Assembly: GCA_003220495.1 (NCBI GenBank)
Contig: QHSP01000015.1
Location: 1-64,000 of the forward strand
Origin: Candidatus Rokuibacteriota bacterium
GTDB taxonomy: Bacteria; Methylomirabilota; Methylomirabilia; Rokubacteriales; CSP1-6
Direction: 5' to 3'
DNA: 64,000 nt
Shown here: positions 16,657 through 25,258 of the stretch, in pieces
Layout: the number at the start of each line of letters is the position of its first letter
Numbering within the stretch: the stretch's first letter is position 1
The notes under the pieces: generated by a model
What the model was told of the DNA's origin: nothing
The model's input: the letters and a program-made list of their open reading frames with translations, nothing else
Databases searched by the model: none
Translations under genes and position numbers: made by a program

Positions 16657-19542
16657 GTGAACGACCTCGAACGCGAGCTCGTAAAGGCGATCGGCGGCGA
16701 CGTCCGCTTCGATGCCGGCTCCCGCCTGCTCTATTCGACCGACGCGTCGATGTATCAGATGGAGCCGGTCGGCATCGTCATCCCGCGCGACGCGGACGAC
16801 GTCCGGGCCGCGATCGAGACCGCCGCCCGCTACGAGGTCGCGATCCTGCCGCGCGGCGGCGGCACCTCGCTGACCGGCCAGACCGTCAACCACGCCCTCG
16901 TCCTCGACTTCTCGCGGTATATGGACAAGGTCCTCGAGGTCAACGCCGAGGAGCTCTGGGTGCGCGTGCAGCCCGGGCTCGTGCAGGACAACCTGAACCA
17001 CCACGTGCGTCTGCTCGGTCTCGGCTTCGGGCCGGACACCTCCACGTCGAACCGCGCGACGCTCGGCGGGATGCTCGGCAACAACTCGGGCGGCTCGCAC
17101 TCGATCGCGTACGGCCTCACGGTCGAGCACGTGATCGAGCTGACGACCGTACTCGCCGACGGCTCGCGCGCGGTGTTCGGCGAGGTCACCCCGGACGAGT
17201 TCGCGGCCAAGTGCCGGGCGCCCGGGCTCGAGGGTCAGATCTACCGGGAGATCGCCCGCATCCGCGACACGTACGCGGACGAGATCCAGTCGAAGTATCC
17301 GGCGCACTGGCGGCGGGTCTCGGGCTACAACCTGAACGAGCTCGTTCCCGCGATCGGCCGGCGCCACGCGACGAACGGCGCGCTCAACGTGGCGCGGTTG
17401 ATCGTCGGCTCCGAGGGCACGTTCGTCAGCGTGGTCGAGGCGAAGATGCGCCTGATCCGCCGCCCGAAGAAGACGGCGGTCGAGGTGATCCACTACCGGG
17501 AGGTCCAGGAAGCGCTCGAGTCGTCGTCGTCGATCCTCGAGACCGGCCCGTACGCCGTCGAGCTGACCGACAAGATGATCCTCGACCTCGCCCGGAACAA
17601 CATCGAGCAGTCGCAGCGGATGGGATTCGTCCAGGGCAACCCGGGCGCGATCATGATCGTCGAGTACGCGGGCGAGACCGACACCGAGGTGCGCGCGAAG
17701 GTCGAGGCGCTGGACGCGCGCCGCCAGCGGGAGCGATTCGGCTACGCCGCGCACGTGGCCCACGACACTGCCGAGCAGCAGTCGATCTGGAAGCTCCGCA
17801 AGGCGGGGCTCGGGCTCCTGCTCGGGATGAAAGGCGACAAGAAGCCGATCGCCTTCGTCGAGGACACCGCGGTCGCGCCCCAGCACCTGGCCGAGTTCGT
17901 GAGCCGCTTCCGCGAGATCTTCGCCAAGCACGACACCGAGGGCGCCTACTACGGCCACTGCTCGGTCGGCTGCCTGCACATCCGCCCGGTCATCGATCTG
18001 AAGACTCCGCGCGGCCTCGAGCAGGTGCGCGCGATCGCGGACGAGATCACCGACCTGGTGGTGCGATTCAACGGCACGATCTCGAGCGAGCACGGCGACG
18101 GCCGCGCGCGCAGCCCCTTCCTCGAGCGGATGTATGGCCCGCGGATCATGCAGGCCTTCCGCGAGCTCAAGCGCGCCTTCGACCCCGACAACCGCATGAA
18201 CCCCGGCAACATCGTCGCCCCCGCCGGCGTCACCGATCACCTGCGCTACGGCACCCAGTACACGACGTGGGAGCCGAAGACGCTGCTCGACTTCTCCGAG
18301 CAGGGCGGCTTCGCGGCGTCGATCGAGATGTGCAACGGCGTCGGCGCCTGCCGCAAGACCCTCGAGGGCACGATGTGCCCCTCGTACATGGCGACGAAGG
18401 ACGAGGAGCACTCCACCCGCGGGCGCGCCAACGCGCTCCGCGCCGTGCTCTCCGGGCGCTTGCCGGCCAAAGAGTTCACGGGACGGCGGCTCTACGAGGT
18501 GATGGACCTCTGTCTCGAGTGCAAGGGATGCAAGGCCGAGTGCCCGTCGAACGTGGACATGGCCAAGCTCAAGTACGAGTTTCTCCACCACTACTACCAG
18601 GCCAACGGGTTGCCGCTCCGCAATCGGCTGTTCGGCCGCATCGCGCGGATGAACCGGCTGGGCGCGCGCCTGCCGGGGCTCGTCAACTGGATCTCCAACC
18701 TCGGGCCGAGCCGCTGGGCGCTCGAGAAGCTCGCCGGCATCGACCGCCGCCGCCCGTTGCCGGCCCTGGCGGCCCAGACGTTCACCGACTGGTTCGCGCG
18801 TCGCACACCCCCCATGGCGTCGCCGCGCGGCGAGGTCGTACTGTTCAACGACACGTTCACGACCTACAACGTGCCCGAGATCGCGCGCGCGGCGGTGGGT
18901 GTCCTGGAGGCCGCGGGCTATCGTGTCGTGCTGGTCGACCGCAAGTGCTGCGGCCGGCCGCTCATCTCCAAGGGCATGCTCGCCGAGGCGCGCGAGCACG
19001 CGGCCTGGAACGTCGAGCGCCTGGCGCCGTACGCGCGGCGTGGCGTCCCGATCCTCGGGCTCGAGCCCTCGTGTCTCTTGACCCTGCGTGACGAGACGGT
19101 CGATCTCGTTCGCACCGATGACGCCCGGGCGGTGGCGCGGCAGGCCTTCCTGTTCGAGGAGTTCCTGATCCGCGAGCGCGGCCGCGGGCTGGCGCTCTCG
19201 TTCGGCGCCAAGGGCCGGAAGGCGCTTCTCCACGGCCACTGCCACCAGAAGGCGCTCGTCGGCACGGGGCCGACGGTCGCGGTGCTTCGCTGGGCGGGCT
19301 TCGAGGTCGAGGAGGTCGACTCGGGCTGTTGCGGCATGGCCGGCTCGTTCGGCTTCGAGCGCGAGCACTACGACATCTCGGTCGCCCTCGGTAACCGCCG
19401 GCTGGCGCCCGCGGTGAAGGCGGCCGCCGCCGAGACCGAGATCGTCGCGCCCGGCATCTCCTGCCGCCAGCAGATCCAGCATCTGGCGGGTCGCCGTGCC
19501 AAGCACCCGGCCGAAGTCCTGCACGAGTCGCTCTCGCGCTAG
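16657..19542 (+). CDS. FAD-linked oxidase fused to Fe-S/CCG oxidoreductase (GlcD-GlcF type)
   Basis: A 961-aa membrane-associated-type dehydrogenase. The N-terminal FAD-binding-4 domain has ILPRGGGTSLTGQTVNHAL and TLGGMLGNNSGGSHS. It is followed by the FAD-oxidase C domain (SSEHGDGRARSPFLERMYG) and two 4Fe-4S cysteine clusters (CNGVGACRKTLEGTMCPSY and CLECKGCKAECP). Two CCG modules follow (DRKCCGRPL and DSGCCGMAGSFGFE). This single-chain GlcD+GlcF layout is seen in D-lactate or D-2-hydroxyacid dehydrogenases. GTG 16657 is preferred; ATG 16648, nine bases upstream and in frame, is the alternative. The TSUP gene begins at or over the stop. Confidence 0.93.
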   Translation: MNDLERELVKAIGGDVRFDAGSRLLYSTDASMYQMEPVGIVIPRDADDVRAAIETAARYEVAILPRGGGTSLTGQTVNHALVLDFSRYMDKVLEVNAEELWVRVQPGLVQDNLNHHVRLLGLGFGPDTSTSNRATLGGMLGNNSGGSHSIAYGLTVEHVIELTTVLADGSRAVFGEVTPDEFAAKCRAPGLEGQIYREIARIRDTYADEIQSKYPAHWRRVSGYNLNELVPAIGRRHATNGALNVARLIVGSEGTFVSVVEAKMRLIRRPKKTAVEVIHYREVQEALESSSSILETGPYAVELTDKMILDLARNNIEQSQRMGFVQGNPGAIMIVEYAGETDTEVRAKVEALDARRQRERFGYAAHVAHDTAEQQSIWKLRKAGLGLLLGMKGDKKPIAFVEDTAVAPQHLAEFVSRFREIFAKHDTEGAYYGHCSVGCLHIRPVIDLKTPRGLEQVRAIADEITDLVVRFNGTISSEHGDGRARSPFLERMYGPRIMQAFRELKRAFDPDNRMNPGNIVAPAGVTDHLRYGTQYTTWEPKTLLDFSEQGGFAASIEMCNGVGACRKTLEGTMCPSYMATKDEEHSTRGRANALRAVLSGRLPAKEFTGRRLYEVMDLCLECKGCKAECPSNVDMAKLKYEFLHHYYQANGLPLRNRLFGRIARMNRLGARLPGLVNWISNLGPSRWALEKLAGIDRRRPLPALAAQTFTDWFARRTPPMASPRGEVVLFNDTFTTYNVPEIARAAVGVLEAAGYRVVLVDRKCCGRPLISKGMLAEAREHAAWNVERLAPYARRGVPILGLEPSCLLTLRDETVDLVRTDDARAVARQAFLFEEFLIRERGRGLALSFGAKGRKALLHGHCHQKALVGTGPTVAVLRWAGFEVEEVDSGCCGMAGSFGFEREHYDISVALGNRRLAPAVKAAAAETEIVAPGISCRQQIQHLAGRRAKHPAEVLHESLSR

Positions 19543-20264
19543 CCCTCGCCGCCGTCGTCGCCGTCCTGCTCGCCGCCGTCGTCAAGGGCGCGATCGGCTT
19601 TGGGTTCCCGACCCTCGGCACGCCGCTCCTGGCGCTCGCGGTCGACGTCAAGAGCGCCGTCGCGCTCCTGGTCATCCCGAACCTCGTGATGGACAGCCTC
19701 CAGCTGCGCCGGAGCGGGCCTCTCGGCGATGCGCCCCGCCGGCTCGCGCCGCTCCTGGTCTTCACGATGATCGGCACGGTCGTCGGCACCAGGCTCCTGG
19801 TCGCGCTCTCGCCCCGCGCCGTCACGCTGTTGCTCGGTGGCTTCGTGCTGAGCTACGTGTTGCTCGATCTCGCCCGGTTCTCGCCGCGGGTCCCCGCCAG
19901 CTGGGAACGACGGCTCGCCGCGCCGGTCGGGCTCGCCGCCGGGATCATGGGAGGCATCACCAATGCGCCCGGCACCGCGATCGCGCTCTACTTCGTGGCG
20001 CTCGGCATGGCCAAGCAGGAGTTCGTCCGGTCGATCGCGTTCACGTTTCTGGTCGTGAAGACGGTCCAGCTCGTGACCCTCGTCTGGTACGGGCTCCTTG
20101 GCTGGTATCTCGCGCTGGCTTCGCTGGGGCTGGCCGCGGCCGGTCTGGCGGGGTTCGGGCTCGGTCTCAGGCTTCAGGACAGGCTGGACCAGCGCTCCTT
20201 CAACCGTGCCGTGCTGGTCTTCCTGGCTTTCCTCGGAGTGTGGCTGGTGGCGCGGGCGCTCTGA
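19542..20264 (+). CDS. TSUP (TauE/SafE) family membrane exporter, start codon unclear
   Basis: About 240 aa of TSUP-family sequence. The first-helix motif VKGAIGFGFPTLGTPLLAL is encoded from about 19603, and the second repeat motif is GIMGGITNAPGTAIALYF. About seven to eight TM segments are present. No ATG, GTG or TTG exists in frame upstream of 19686, yet conserved coding sequence clearly extends back to about 19545, immediately after the oxidase stop (19540-19542). Either a non-canonical codon is used (an in-frame CTG lies at 19566) or the sequence has an error. TSUP proteins move sulfite, sulfonates or small organic acids; the upstream oxidase suggests an organic acid. Confidence 0.8.
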   Translation, partial: ALAAVVAVLLAAVVKGAIGFGFPTLGTPLLALAVDVKSAVALLVIPNLVMDSLQLRRSGPLGDAPRRLAPLLVFTMIGTVVGTRLLVALSPRAVTLLLGGFVLSYVLLDLARFSPRVPASWERRLAAPVGLAAGIMGGITNAPGTAIALYFVALGMAKQEFVRSIAFTFLVVKTVQLVTLVWYGLLGWYLALASLGLAAAGLAGFGLGLRLQDRLDQRSFNRAVLVFLAFLGVWLVARAL

Positions 20265-20270
20265 GCGCCC

Positions 20271-20768
20271 TCAGGACTGGGCGCCGGTCAGCAGCGAGAA
20301 GATTCTACGAATGAGCTCCTCGTGGTCCTCGATGTTGTGCTGGAAGATGCGGAGCTCCTTCAGCTCGACGAGGTCGACGGTGCGGAAGACCTCGCCCGGG
20401 CGCATCGAGCCGAACGCGATGGCCTGGAAGCACGAGCGTCCGGTTTCGGGCCGGTCTGTCACGAGGATGAAGTAGAGGTTCGGCCACTGCCGGCGGGCCA
20501 TGTAGAAGATCGAGCGCTCGCCTCGCTGGTTCTCGACCGAGACGAACTGGTAGGCCGACGGCCGGTACTTCACCTCCACGAGGAACTCCCCGGCGGCGTT
20601 TTCGCCATCGGCCTCGGACGAGACTCGAAAGTCGGGGGAGAAGTCCTCGCGCCCGAACCGGAGCGGAGAGGTGTTGTTACGGAAAGGACGGATCTGGTAG
20701 CGAGCGCGGCGGAAGATGGACTCCACCAGGGCTTCAGCTATACGGCTCTTGACCTCGAGCAGATCCAT
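20271..20768 (-). CDS. PD-(D/E)XK-like hypothetical protein
   Basis: A 165-aa protein. The order of residues fits a restriction-endonuclease-like core: a leading acidic helix (IAEALVESIFRRARY), then SPDFRV (PD-type aspartate about residue 46), a connecting segment and FLVEVKYRPS (E-x-K about residues 65-67). The rest (NLYFILVTDRPE, VDLVELKELRIFQHNIEDHEEL) is alpha/beta. No DNA-modification or helicase partner is adjacent. It could be a stand-alone nuclease-fold protein or a degenerate one. The start ATG 20768 lies 116 bp from the divergent dienelactone hydrolase gene. Confidence 0.65.
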   Translation of the reverse strand: MDLLEVKSRIAEALVESIFRRARYQIRPFRNNTSPLRFGREDFSPDFRVSSEADGENAAGEFLVEVKYRPSAYQFVSVENQRGERSIFYMARRQWPNLYFILVTDRPETGRSCFQAIAFGSMRPGEVFRTVDLVELKELRIFQHNIEDHEELIRRIFSLLTGAQS

Positions 20769-20884
20769 GATCCTCTCCGGACCGGGAAGAGCGCTGAAAC
20801 CCGCGCCGATGTGGCGCGGTTACATAGTATCATCCGGCGGGGTCTGGCCCCGAAGCCCTTTCCGTCTAATCAAGGAGGTAATAA

Positions 20885-21715
20885 ATGCTCACTCGCCGTC
20901 AGATGATCGCCACCACCTCCACGTTCGCCGGATACGCCGTGGCCGTCGACAAGGTGCTGGCCCAGGCGATCAAGACCGACACCGACGGGATCGTCGCGGG
21001 CGACCAGGTGGTCAAGATCGGCACATACGAGATGCCCGTGTACGAGGCACGCCCGGCGGCCGGGAAGGACACCCCGATCGTGCTCGTGATCTCCGAGATC
21101 TGGGGCGTTCATGAGTACATCCGCGACTGCACACGGCGGTTCGCCAAGGCCGGCTACTATGCCGTGGCACCCGAGTTGTTCAAGCGCGAGGGCGGAGTGG
21201 CGCAGATCCCCAACGTTCAAGACATCTTGAAGATCGTCCTCGCCCAGAAGCGCGAGCAGACCCTGGGCGATCTCAAGGCCGCCGTCGACTGGGCCAAGAC
21301 ACGGCCGAACGTGAAGGCGGCCAGCGTGGGCGTGACCGGCTGGTGCTGGGGCGGCTCGACCGTCTACCAGGTCGCGGCGACCAACCACGACGTGAAGGGC
21401 GCGGTCGCGTGGTACGGCCCGCCGGCGCGGCCCTACCAGGGGGCCTCGGGGTCGGTGACCGGGTTCGACCTCGCCACGGAGATCCACAGCCCGTTCCTCG
21501 GCCTCTACGGCGAGACCGATCAGAACCCGAAGCCGGAAGACGCCAGGCGGATGGGAGAGCTACTGAAGCAGCACAACAAGAACGTCGAGGTGGTCGTCTA
21601 TCCGGGAGCGGGCCACGGCTTCCACGCCGACTATCGGCCGTCCTACAACGCGGCCGCGGCGCAGGACGCCTGGAAGCGCTGCACGGACTTCTTCGCGAAG
21701 AACCTGCGCGCCTAG
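20885..21715 (+). CDS. Dienelactone hydrolase family protein, exported
   Basis: A 276-aa alpha/beta hydrolase. The nucleophile elbow is GVTGWCWGG with Cys154, as in carboxymethylenebutenolidase; the acid is in YGETDQNPKPED and the histidine in GAGHGFHADY. The N-terminus (LTRRQMIATTSTFAGYAVA) looks like a weak twin-arginine signal, so the protein is probably periplasmic. A very strong Shine-Dalgarno (AGGAGGT, 20873-20879) lies 5 nt before the ATG. A GC hairpin (CGGGG/CCCCG) lies in the leader. It appears to be a single-gene unit. Confidence 0.9.
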   Translation: MLTRRQMIATTSTFAGYAVAVDKVLAQAIKTDTDGIVAGDQVVKIGTYEMPVYEARPAAGKDTPIVLVISEIWGVHEYIRDCTRRFAKAGYYAVAPELFKREGGVAQIPNVQDILKIVLAQKREQTLGDLKAAVDWAKTRPNVKAASVGVTGWCWGGSTVYQVAATNHDVKGAVAWYGPPARPYQGASGSVTGFDLATEIHSPFLGLYGETDQNPKPEDARRMGELLKQHNKNVEVVVYPGAGHGFHADYRPSYNAAAAQDAWKRCTDFFAKNLRA

Positions 21716-21721
21716 CGCGCA
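21705..21721. terminator. Perfect palindrome at the end of the dienelactone hydrolase gene
   Basis: TGCGCGC (21705-21711), CTA loop, GCGCGCA (21715-21721): a 7-bp perfect stem spanning the stop codon, between convergent genes. There is no U-tract, so it could act as a bidirectional terminator or a 3'-end stabiliser. Confidence 0.45.
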
Positions 21722-21725
21722 AGCT

Positions 21726-21956
21726 CTACGCAGCGGGCGAAGCGACCAGCACCCGGACCGAGCGAGCCGAGCCGGTCTGGACGCTGGCGCGAACCCCGCG
21801 ATCGAGCCACGCCGCGAGCGGATGGGACATCACGCTCCCACAGCGCGGGCACGGTGCTCCCGCCGATCCATCGAACACCGTGTTGCAGTCGAGCTCGAGA
21901 CACAGCGCCGCCGAGGCGAGCCCGAAAGCCGGTCGTTGAGGCACGTCGGCTCTCAC
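21726..21956 (-). CDS. Small zinc-ribbon protein
   Basis: A 76-aa protein starting at GTG 21956, overlapping the stop of the guanylyltransferase gene (GTGA). Cysteines are spaced as C-x4-C (LCLELDC, residues about 19 and 24), then CPRCG at about residues 36-40, a treble-clef or zinc-ribbon pattern in a protein too small for another catalytic domain. The tail (SHPLAAWLDRG, SARSVRVLVASPAA) is unremarkable. The coupled start is the main support. Function unknown. Confidence 0.6.
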   Translation of the reverse strand: MRADVPQRPAFGLASAALCLELDCNTVFDGSAGAPCPRCGSVMSHPLAAWLDRGVRASVQTGSARSVRVLVASPAA

Positions 21957-23017
21957 GGTCGTCGTCCCGATCCGGTCACCCGCTCGTGGAGAACGGAAGC
22001 CAGGACGTCCGCCGCCTTGCGTCCCGCCCTCATCCACAGCGGTCGCGCCGGCAAGCTGTTCGCGATCGCGACGACGCTTCGCGGGGTGCCCAGATCCGAC
22101 CACGTCAGACCGGGCAGCTGTGAGACACCGAGCCACGTGGGGCAGCGTTCAAGGACCGCCCGGGAGAAATCGGTGGTGGGCATCAGCGAGTAGGCCTGGC
22201 GGACCGCCCAGCCTTCGTGCCGGCTTCCCGAGAAGGCCCCGATGAGACTGAGGCGATCGTCGACGTCGGGAAGGAACTCGTGTCCGGCGGCCAGCAAGGT
22301 CGGCAGGTTCGTCACGAACGCAAACGTGTTCCAGAGCCAGCCGGCCGCCATGCATCGATGCACGCTCTCGGCGTCCGGTTTCTCCAGGAATCCCTGGACC
22401 CGGCGGATGGGCCCGCCACTGGTCTCGCCGAGCACGGCGCCGGGCCTGACCCAGCCGTACTCCGACTCCGGCGACGTCGGCCGCGCGCCCAGCAAGACCA
22501 GGCGCTCGGGGTGACGCTCGACGAAGTGGACTACCTCGGCGACGTGCGCCAGGAAGATGTCCTCCTCGCGGATGTAGTGATCGGAGGGGAACACGGCGAT
22601 CGTCGCCTCGGGGTCGCGCCGACGGATCATGTGCGCCGCGAAGAGGATCGCCGTCCCGGTCCCGCGATTCTCGGGCTGCAGGAGCACGTGTGGCGCGGCC
22701 CCGTCGCTCAGCTCACGGTCGACGTACTGCGCGTGGCTGTACTGGGTGACGACCACCGTGCGCTCCGCCGGCACGAGGCGTTCCGTCCGGTCCAGGGTCT
22801 GGCGCAGCAGCGAGGAGGAACCGAGCAGCGGTATGTACTGCTTGGGCCGCTCGTCACCGAAGAGACGCCGCACCAGCGGCTTGAGCCGGGATCCTTCTCC
22901 GCCGGCGAGCACGACCGCCCAGGTCTTGGGCGCGGTAGCGGGGCGGACGGCGTGTTGAATCCCGAGGTTGCGATCCGGCAGGGCCTCGATCGCGACGGCG
23001 CCCGTCTTGGCCATCAT
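21953..23017 (-). CDS. Mannose-1-phosphate guanylyltransferase-like nucleotidyltransferase
   Basis: A 354-aa GT-A-fold nucleotidyltransferase. It has AVVLAGGEGSRLKPL (about residues 33-47) with the lysine/arginine of the signature loop, RPKQYIPLLG, LQPENRGTGTAILFAA, AVFPSDHYI and VQGFLEKPD. These match GDP-mannose pyrophosphorylase-type enzymes, which would supply GDP-mannose for surface polysaccharide. The C-terminal isomerase domain of bifunctional ManC is absent. ATG 23017 is chosen for its GAGGGAG site about 6 nt upstream. The 160 bp upstream hold no further gene that I can support. Confidence 0.88.
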   Translation of the reverse strand: MMAKTGAVAIEALPDRNLGIQHAVRPATAPKTWAVVLAGGEGSRLKPLVRRLFGDERPKQYIPLLGSSSLLRQTLDRTERLVPAERTVVVTQYSHAQYVDRELSDGAAPHVLLQPENRGTGTAILFAAHMIRRRDPEATIAVFPSDHYIREEDIFLAHVAEVVHFVERHPERLVLLGARPTSPESEYGWVRPGAVLGETSGGPIRRVQGFLEKPDAESVHRCMAAGWLWNTFAFVTNLPTLLAAGHEFLPDVDDRLSLIGAFSGSRHEGWAVRQAYSLMPTTDFSRAVLERCPTWLGVSQLPGLTWSDLGTPRSVVAIANSLPARPLWMRAGRKAADVLASVLHERVTGSGRRP

Positions 23018-23178
23018 CGTTCTCCCTCTCGTCGATGAACCGCGGGCGAATCCGCCCAGGGTCGACGCGAGCACGGCGCTCGCGCATCCATTGGAGGATT
23101 GGCCGGGCGAGCGAAGCGAACAATGAGGGGAACACCTGAAGAACGCCCGAGTAAACCCCGACTGGACCCGCCCACGCC

Positions 23179-23844
23179 CTAGACCACGGCGAAGAAGCGC
23201 GCGGGCGCACCCTCCGTGCCGGCGATCTTGTAGAAGGGCGCGGCGAAATCCACGCGGCGGCGGGGCAGCGCGGCCAGATTGGTCAGGCCTTCCATGATGA
23301 CGACCCCCGCGCCGAGGATCACGCGGTGCATCGGGAAGTCCTCCGAGGAGAAGTCCGGGAGGCGCGCGCAGAATTCCTCGAAGAAGTCGAAGCCGATGTT
23401 CTTCGGCCCGCGAGCCACGAGCCACTCCGCCGACTCGGGGGGAAAGTAGGGGGACTGCGTGAAGTAGTCGGGCCACCGGCCGTACATCGTGTCGGTCCAG
23501 TCCGTACGCAGGAGCACGATGTCGCCCTGCCGCACGTCGTCGGCCCCGCCTCGCTTGAGGTCGTCGATCGTGATCGCGTGGTTCGCCCCGGCGAACGAGA
23601 GATCGACCACCACCGCTTCGCCCATCACCTGGTCGAGCGAGATCTCGGCGGTGGTGATTCCGTCCTGGAAGACGTGCAGGGGCGAGTCGATGTGAGCGCC
23701 GGTGTGGAGGCTCTGGTGCACGCTCGAGACCTGCCAGAAGCCTGGGCCACGGCGATGCGGCGTGATCTCGAGCCGCATGTTCGTCGAGGGCGGGGAGAGG
23801 GTCGCGTTGTCGACGGTGACCGAGAGGTCGATGTAGCGCTTCAC
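23179..23844 (-). CDS. Cyclase family protein (kynurenine formamidase-like)
   Basis: A 221-aa metal-dependent hydrolase of the cyclase / kynurenine formamidase superfamily. The signature is HTGAHIDSPLHVF, with the metal-binding HxGxHxD, and IGFDFFEEF follows later. The start GTG 23844 follows a GAGGAG-type site. It lies 14 bp downstream of the UbiD gene, so the pair probably acts in one catabolic route. The 14-aa RVDFAAPFYKIAGT stretch near the C-terminus is also typical of the family. Substrate not determinable. Confidence 0.9.
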   Translation of the reverse strand: MKRYIDLSVTVDNATLSPPSTNMRLEITPHRRGPGFWQVSSVHQSLHTGAHIDSPLHVFQDGITTAEISLDQVMGEAVVVDLSFAGANHAITIDDLKRGGADDVRQGDIVLLRTDWTDTMYGRWPDYFTQSPYFPPESAEWLVARGPKNIGFDFFEEFCARLPDFSSEDFPMHRVILGAGVVIMEGLTNLAALPRRRVDFAAPFYKIAGTEGAPARFFAVV

Positions 23845-23858
23845 CCGGGCGTCTCCTC

Positions 23859-25232
23859 TCAGGGGCCCGAGCGGTCCACGAGGGTCCGCGCCCAGGCCAT
23901 CTTGTCGGGCGACATCACGAGCTTTTCCGCGAACGGCTGGCCGAAGGGTCGGGTGGCGTCGATGCCGAGCTTGGCGGTGACGCCGCGCTCGTCGGCGCTC
24001 GGATCGAGCATCGCGCCGAGGCTGCCGGAGATGACGATCAGGTCGCGGTCGGCCTGCATCCGCGTCGCCATGGCCCAGAGCACTTCCGACTCGTCGAAGA
24101 CGTCGATGTCGTCGTCGACCACGACGACCAGCTTCAGGTAGTGGTCCACGCCGAGAACGATCGGGATCACGTGCTTGGCCTCGCCCGGCCGGCTCTGCGC
24201 GATCGACACGTACGCGGTGAACGACGAGGTGCCGGAGAGCGGCACGTGAACACCGCGCACGTTGGGAATGACGCGCTCGAGGGCGTTGGCGATCTCGGCC
24301 TCGCGGATCAGGCCGAGCGTCGTGATGTGGTCCCCGGCGCGCCCCGAGCCGATCGACTGGAACCACGGCCGCTCACGCATCGCGACAGCCTTCGCCACGA
24401 ACACGTGCTCCGTCGAGCGCCGCGAGACATAGCCGGTGAACTCGCCGAACGGGCCCTCGGGCTCGCGCACGCCCGGCAGGATCTCGCCCTCGATCACGAT
24501 CTCCGCCGACGCCGGCACGTGCAGGTCGAGCGCGGTGCAGGGCGCGACCTGGAGCGGCTCGCCGAGGAGCCCGCCCACGACCTCGAACTTGCCGACGTCG
24601 GCCGGCGGGTAGGCGAGCGAGCCCATCGACACGAGGGGATGCAGGCCGAGCACGATCGCGCACGGCAGCGCGCGTCCCTTGACCTCGGCCCGCCGCTGGT
24701 ATTCGAACATGCGCCGCCGGGAGTGGAGGCTCACGCCCATGCGGTCGCGGCCCTTGAGCTGGAAGCGGTGGTAGCCCTCGGTCTCGACGCCGGTGTCGGG
24801 ATCACGCGCGACGAGCATTCCGGCGGTCAGGTAGCGTCCGGCGTCGCCGGGAAAGTATCGCGGGATCGGCAGCCGCGCCAGGTCGAGGCCCGGCCCGGTC
24901 AGCACGCGATGCCGGAAAGGCGGATCGGGCACGACGACGGGCTTCACGTAGTCCTTGATGCGGCGCGCGTACTCCGGGGCGAGGCCGCGTTCGTCGACGC
25001 CGAGGGCGAAGGCGAGCGCGCCCCGGCTCGCCACGACGTTGCAGACGACCGGGACGTCGTGGTCCGCGACCTTCTCGAAGATGAGGATCGGGTAGCGGCG
25101 GCGGCGCTCGTACTCGAGGACGAGCGCCATCACGTCCTCTTCGATCGAGACCTGATCCGTCACGCGGATCACCTCGCCGGGGTGGGCGCGCTCGTAGGCG
25201 GCGACGAAGCTCCGGAGGTCCTGACCGGCCAT
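23859..25232 (-). CDS. UbiD family (de)carboxylase
   Basis: A 457-aa protein starting at ATG 25232 (MAGQDLRSF). It shows the UbiD stretches ALGVDERGLAPEY, GRYLTAGMLVARDPDTG, PEGPFGEFTGY (region of the catalytic glutamate-arginine network that works with prenylated FMN) and VVVVDDDIDVFDESEVLWAMATRMQ. No UbiX (prenyl-FMN synthase) is in the window. Many UbiD-like proteins decarboxylate aromatic or unsaturated acids; the neighbouring cyclase and IclR genes suggest an aromatic or phenolic substrate. Upstream readings of the same frame lack homology. Confidence 0.93.
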   Translation of the reverse strand: MAGQDLRSFVAAYERAHPGEVIRVTDQVSIEEDVMALVLEYERRRRYPILIFEKVADHDVPVVCNVVASRGALAFALGVDERGLAPEYARRIKDYVKPVVVPDPPFRHRVLTGPGLDLARLPIPRYFPGDAGRYLTAGMLVARDPDTGVETEGYHRFQLKGRDRMGVSLHSRRRMFEYQRRAEVKGRALPCAIVLGLHPLVSMGSLAYPPADVGKFEVVGGLLGEPLQVAPCTALDLHVPASAEIVIEGEILPGVREPEGPFGEFTGYVSRRSTEHVFVAKAVAMRERPWFQSIGSGRAGDHITTLGLIREAEIANALERVIPNVRGVHVPLSGTSSFTAYVSIAQSRPGEAKHVIPIVLGVDHYLKLVVVVDDDIDVFDESEVLWAMATRMQADRDLIVISGSLGAMLDPSADERGVTAKLGIDATRPFGQPFAEKLVMSPDKMAWARTLVDRSGP

Positions 25233-25258
25233 GGCAATCGATCCTACCCGAGACGGTC

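Noticed and set aside
16108-19524. A 1138-codon open frame on the minus strand through the FAD/Fe-S oxidase
   Set aside because: Only its last 164 codons (the redoxin) have homology; the rest is Arg/Glu/Asp-rich antisense of a clearly real gene, as expected at this GC content.
20835-20870. GC hairpin in the leader of the dienelactone hydrolase gene as a riboswitch
   Set aside because: Only 5 bp and no known riboswitch core; the leader is too short.
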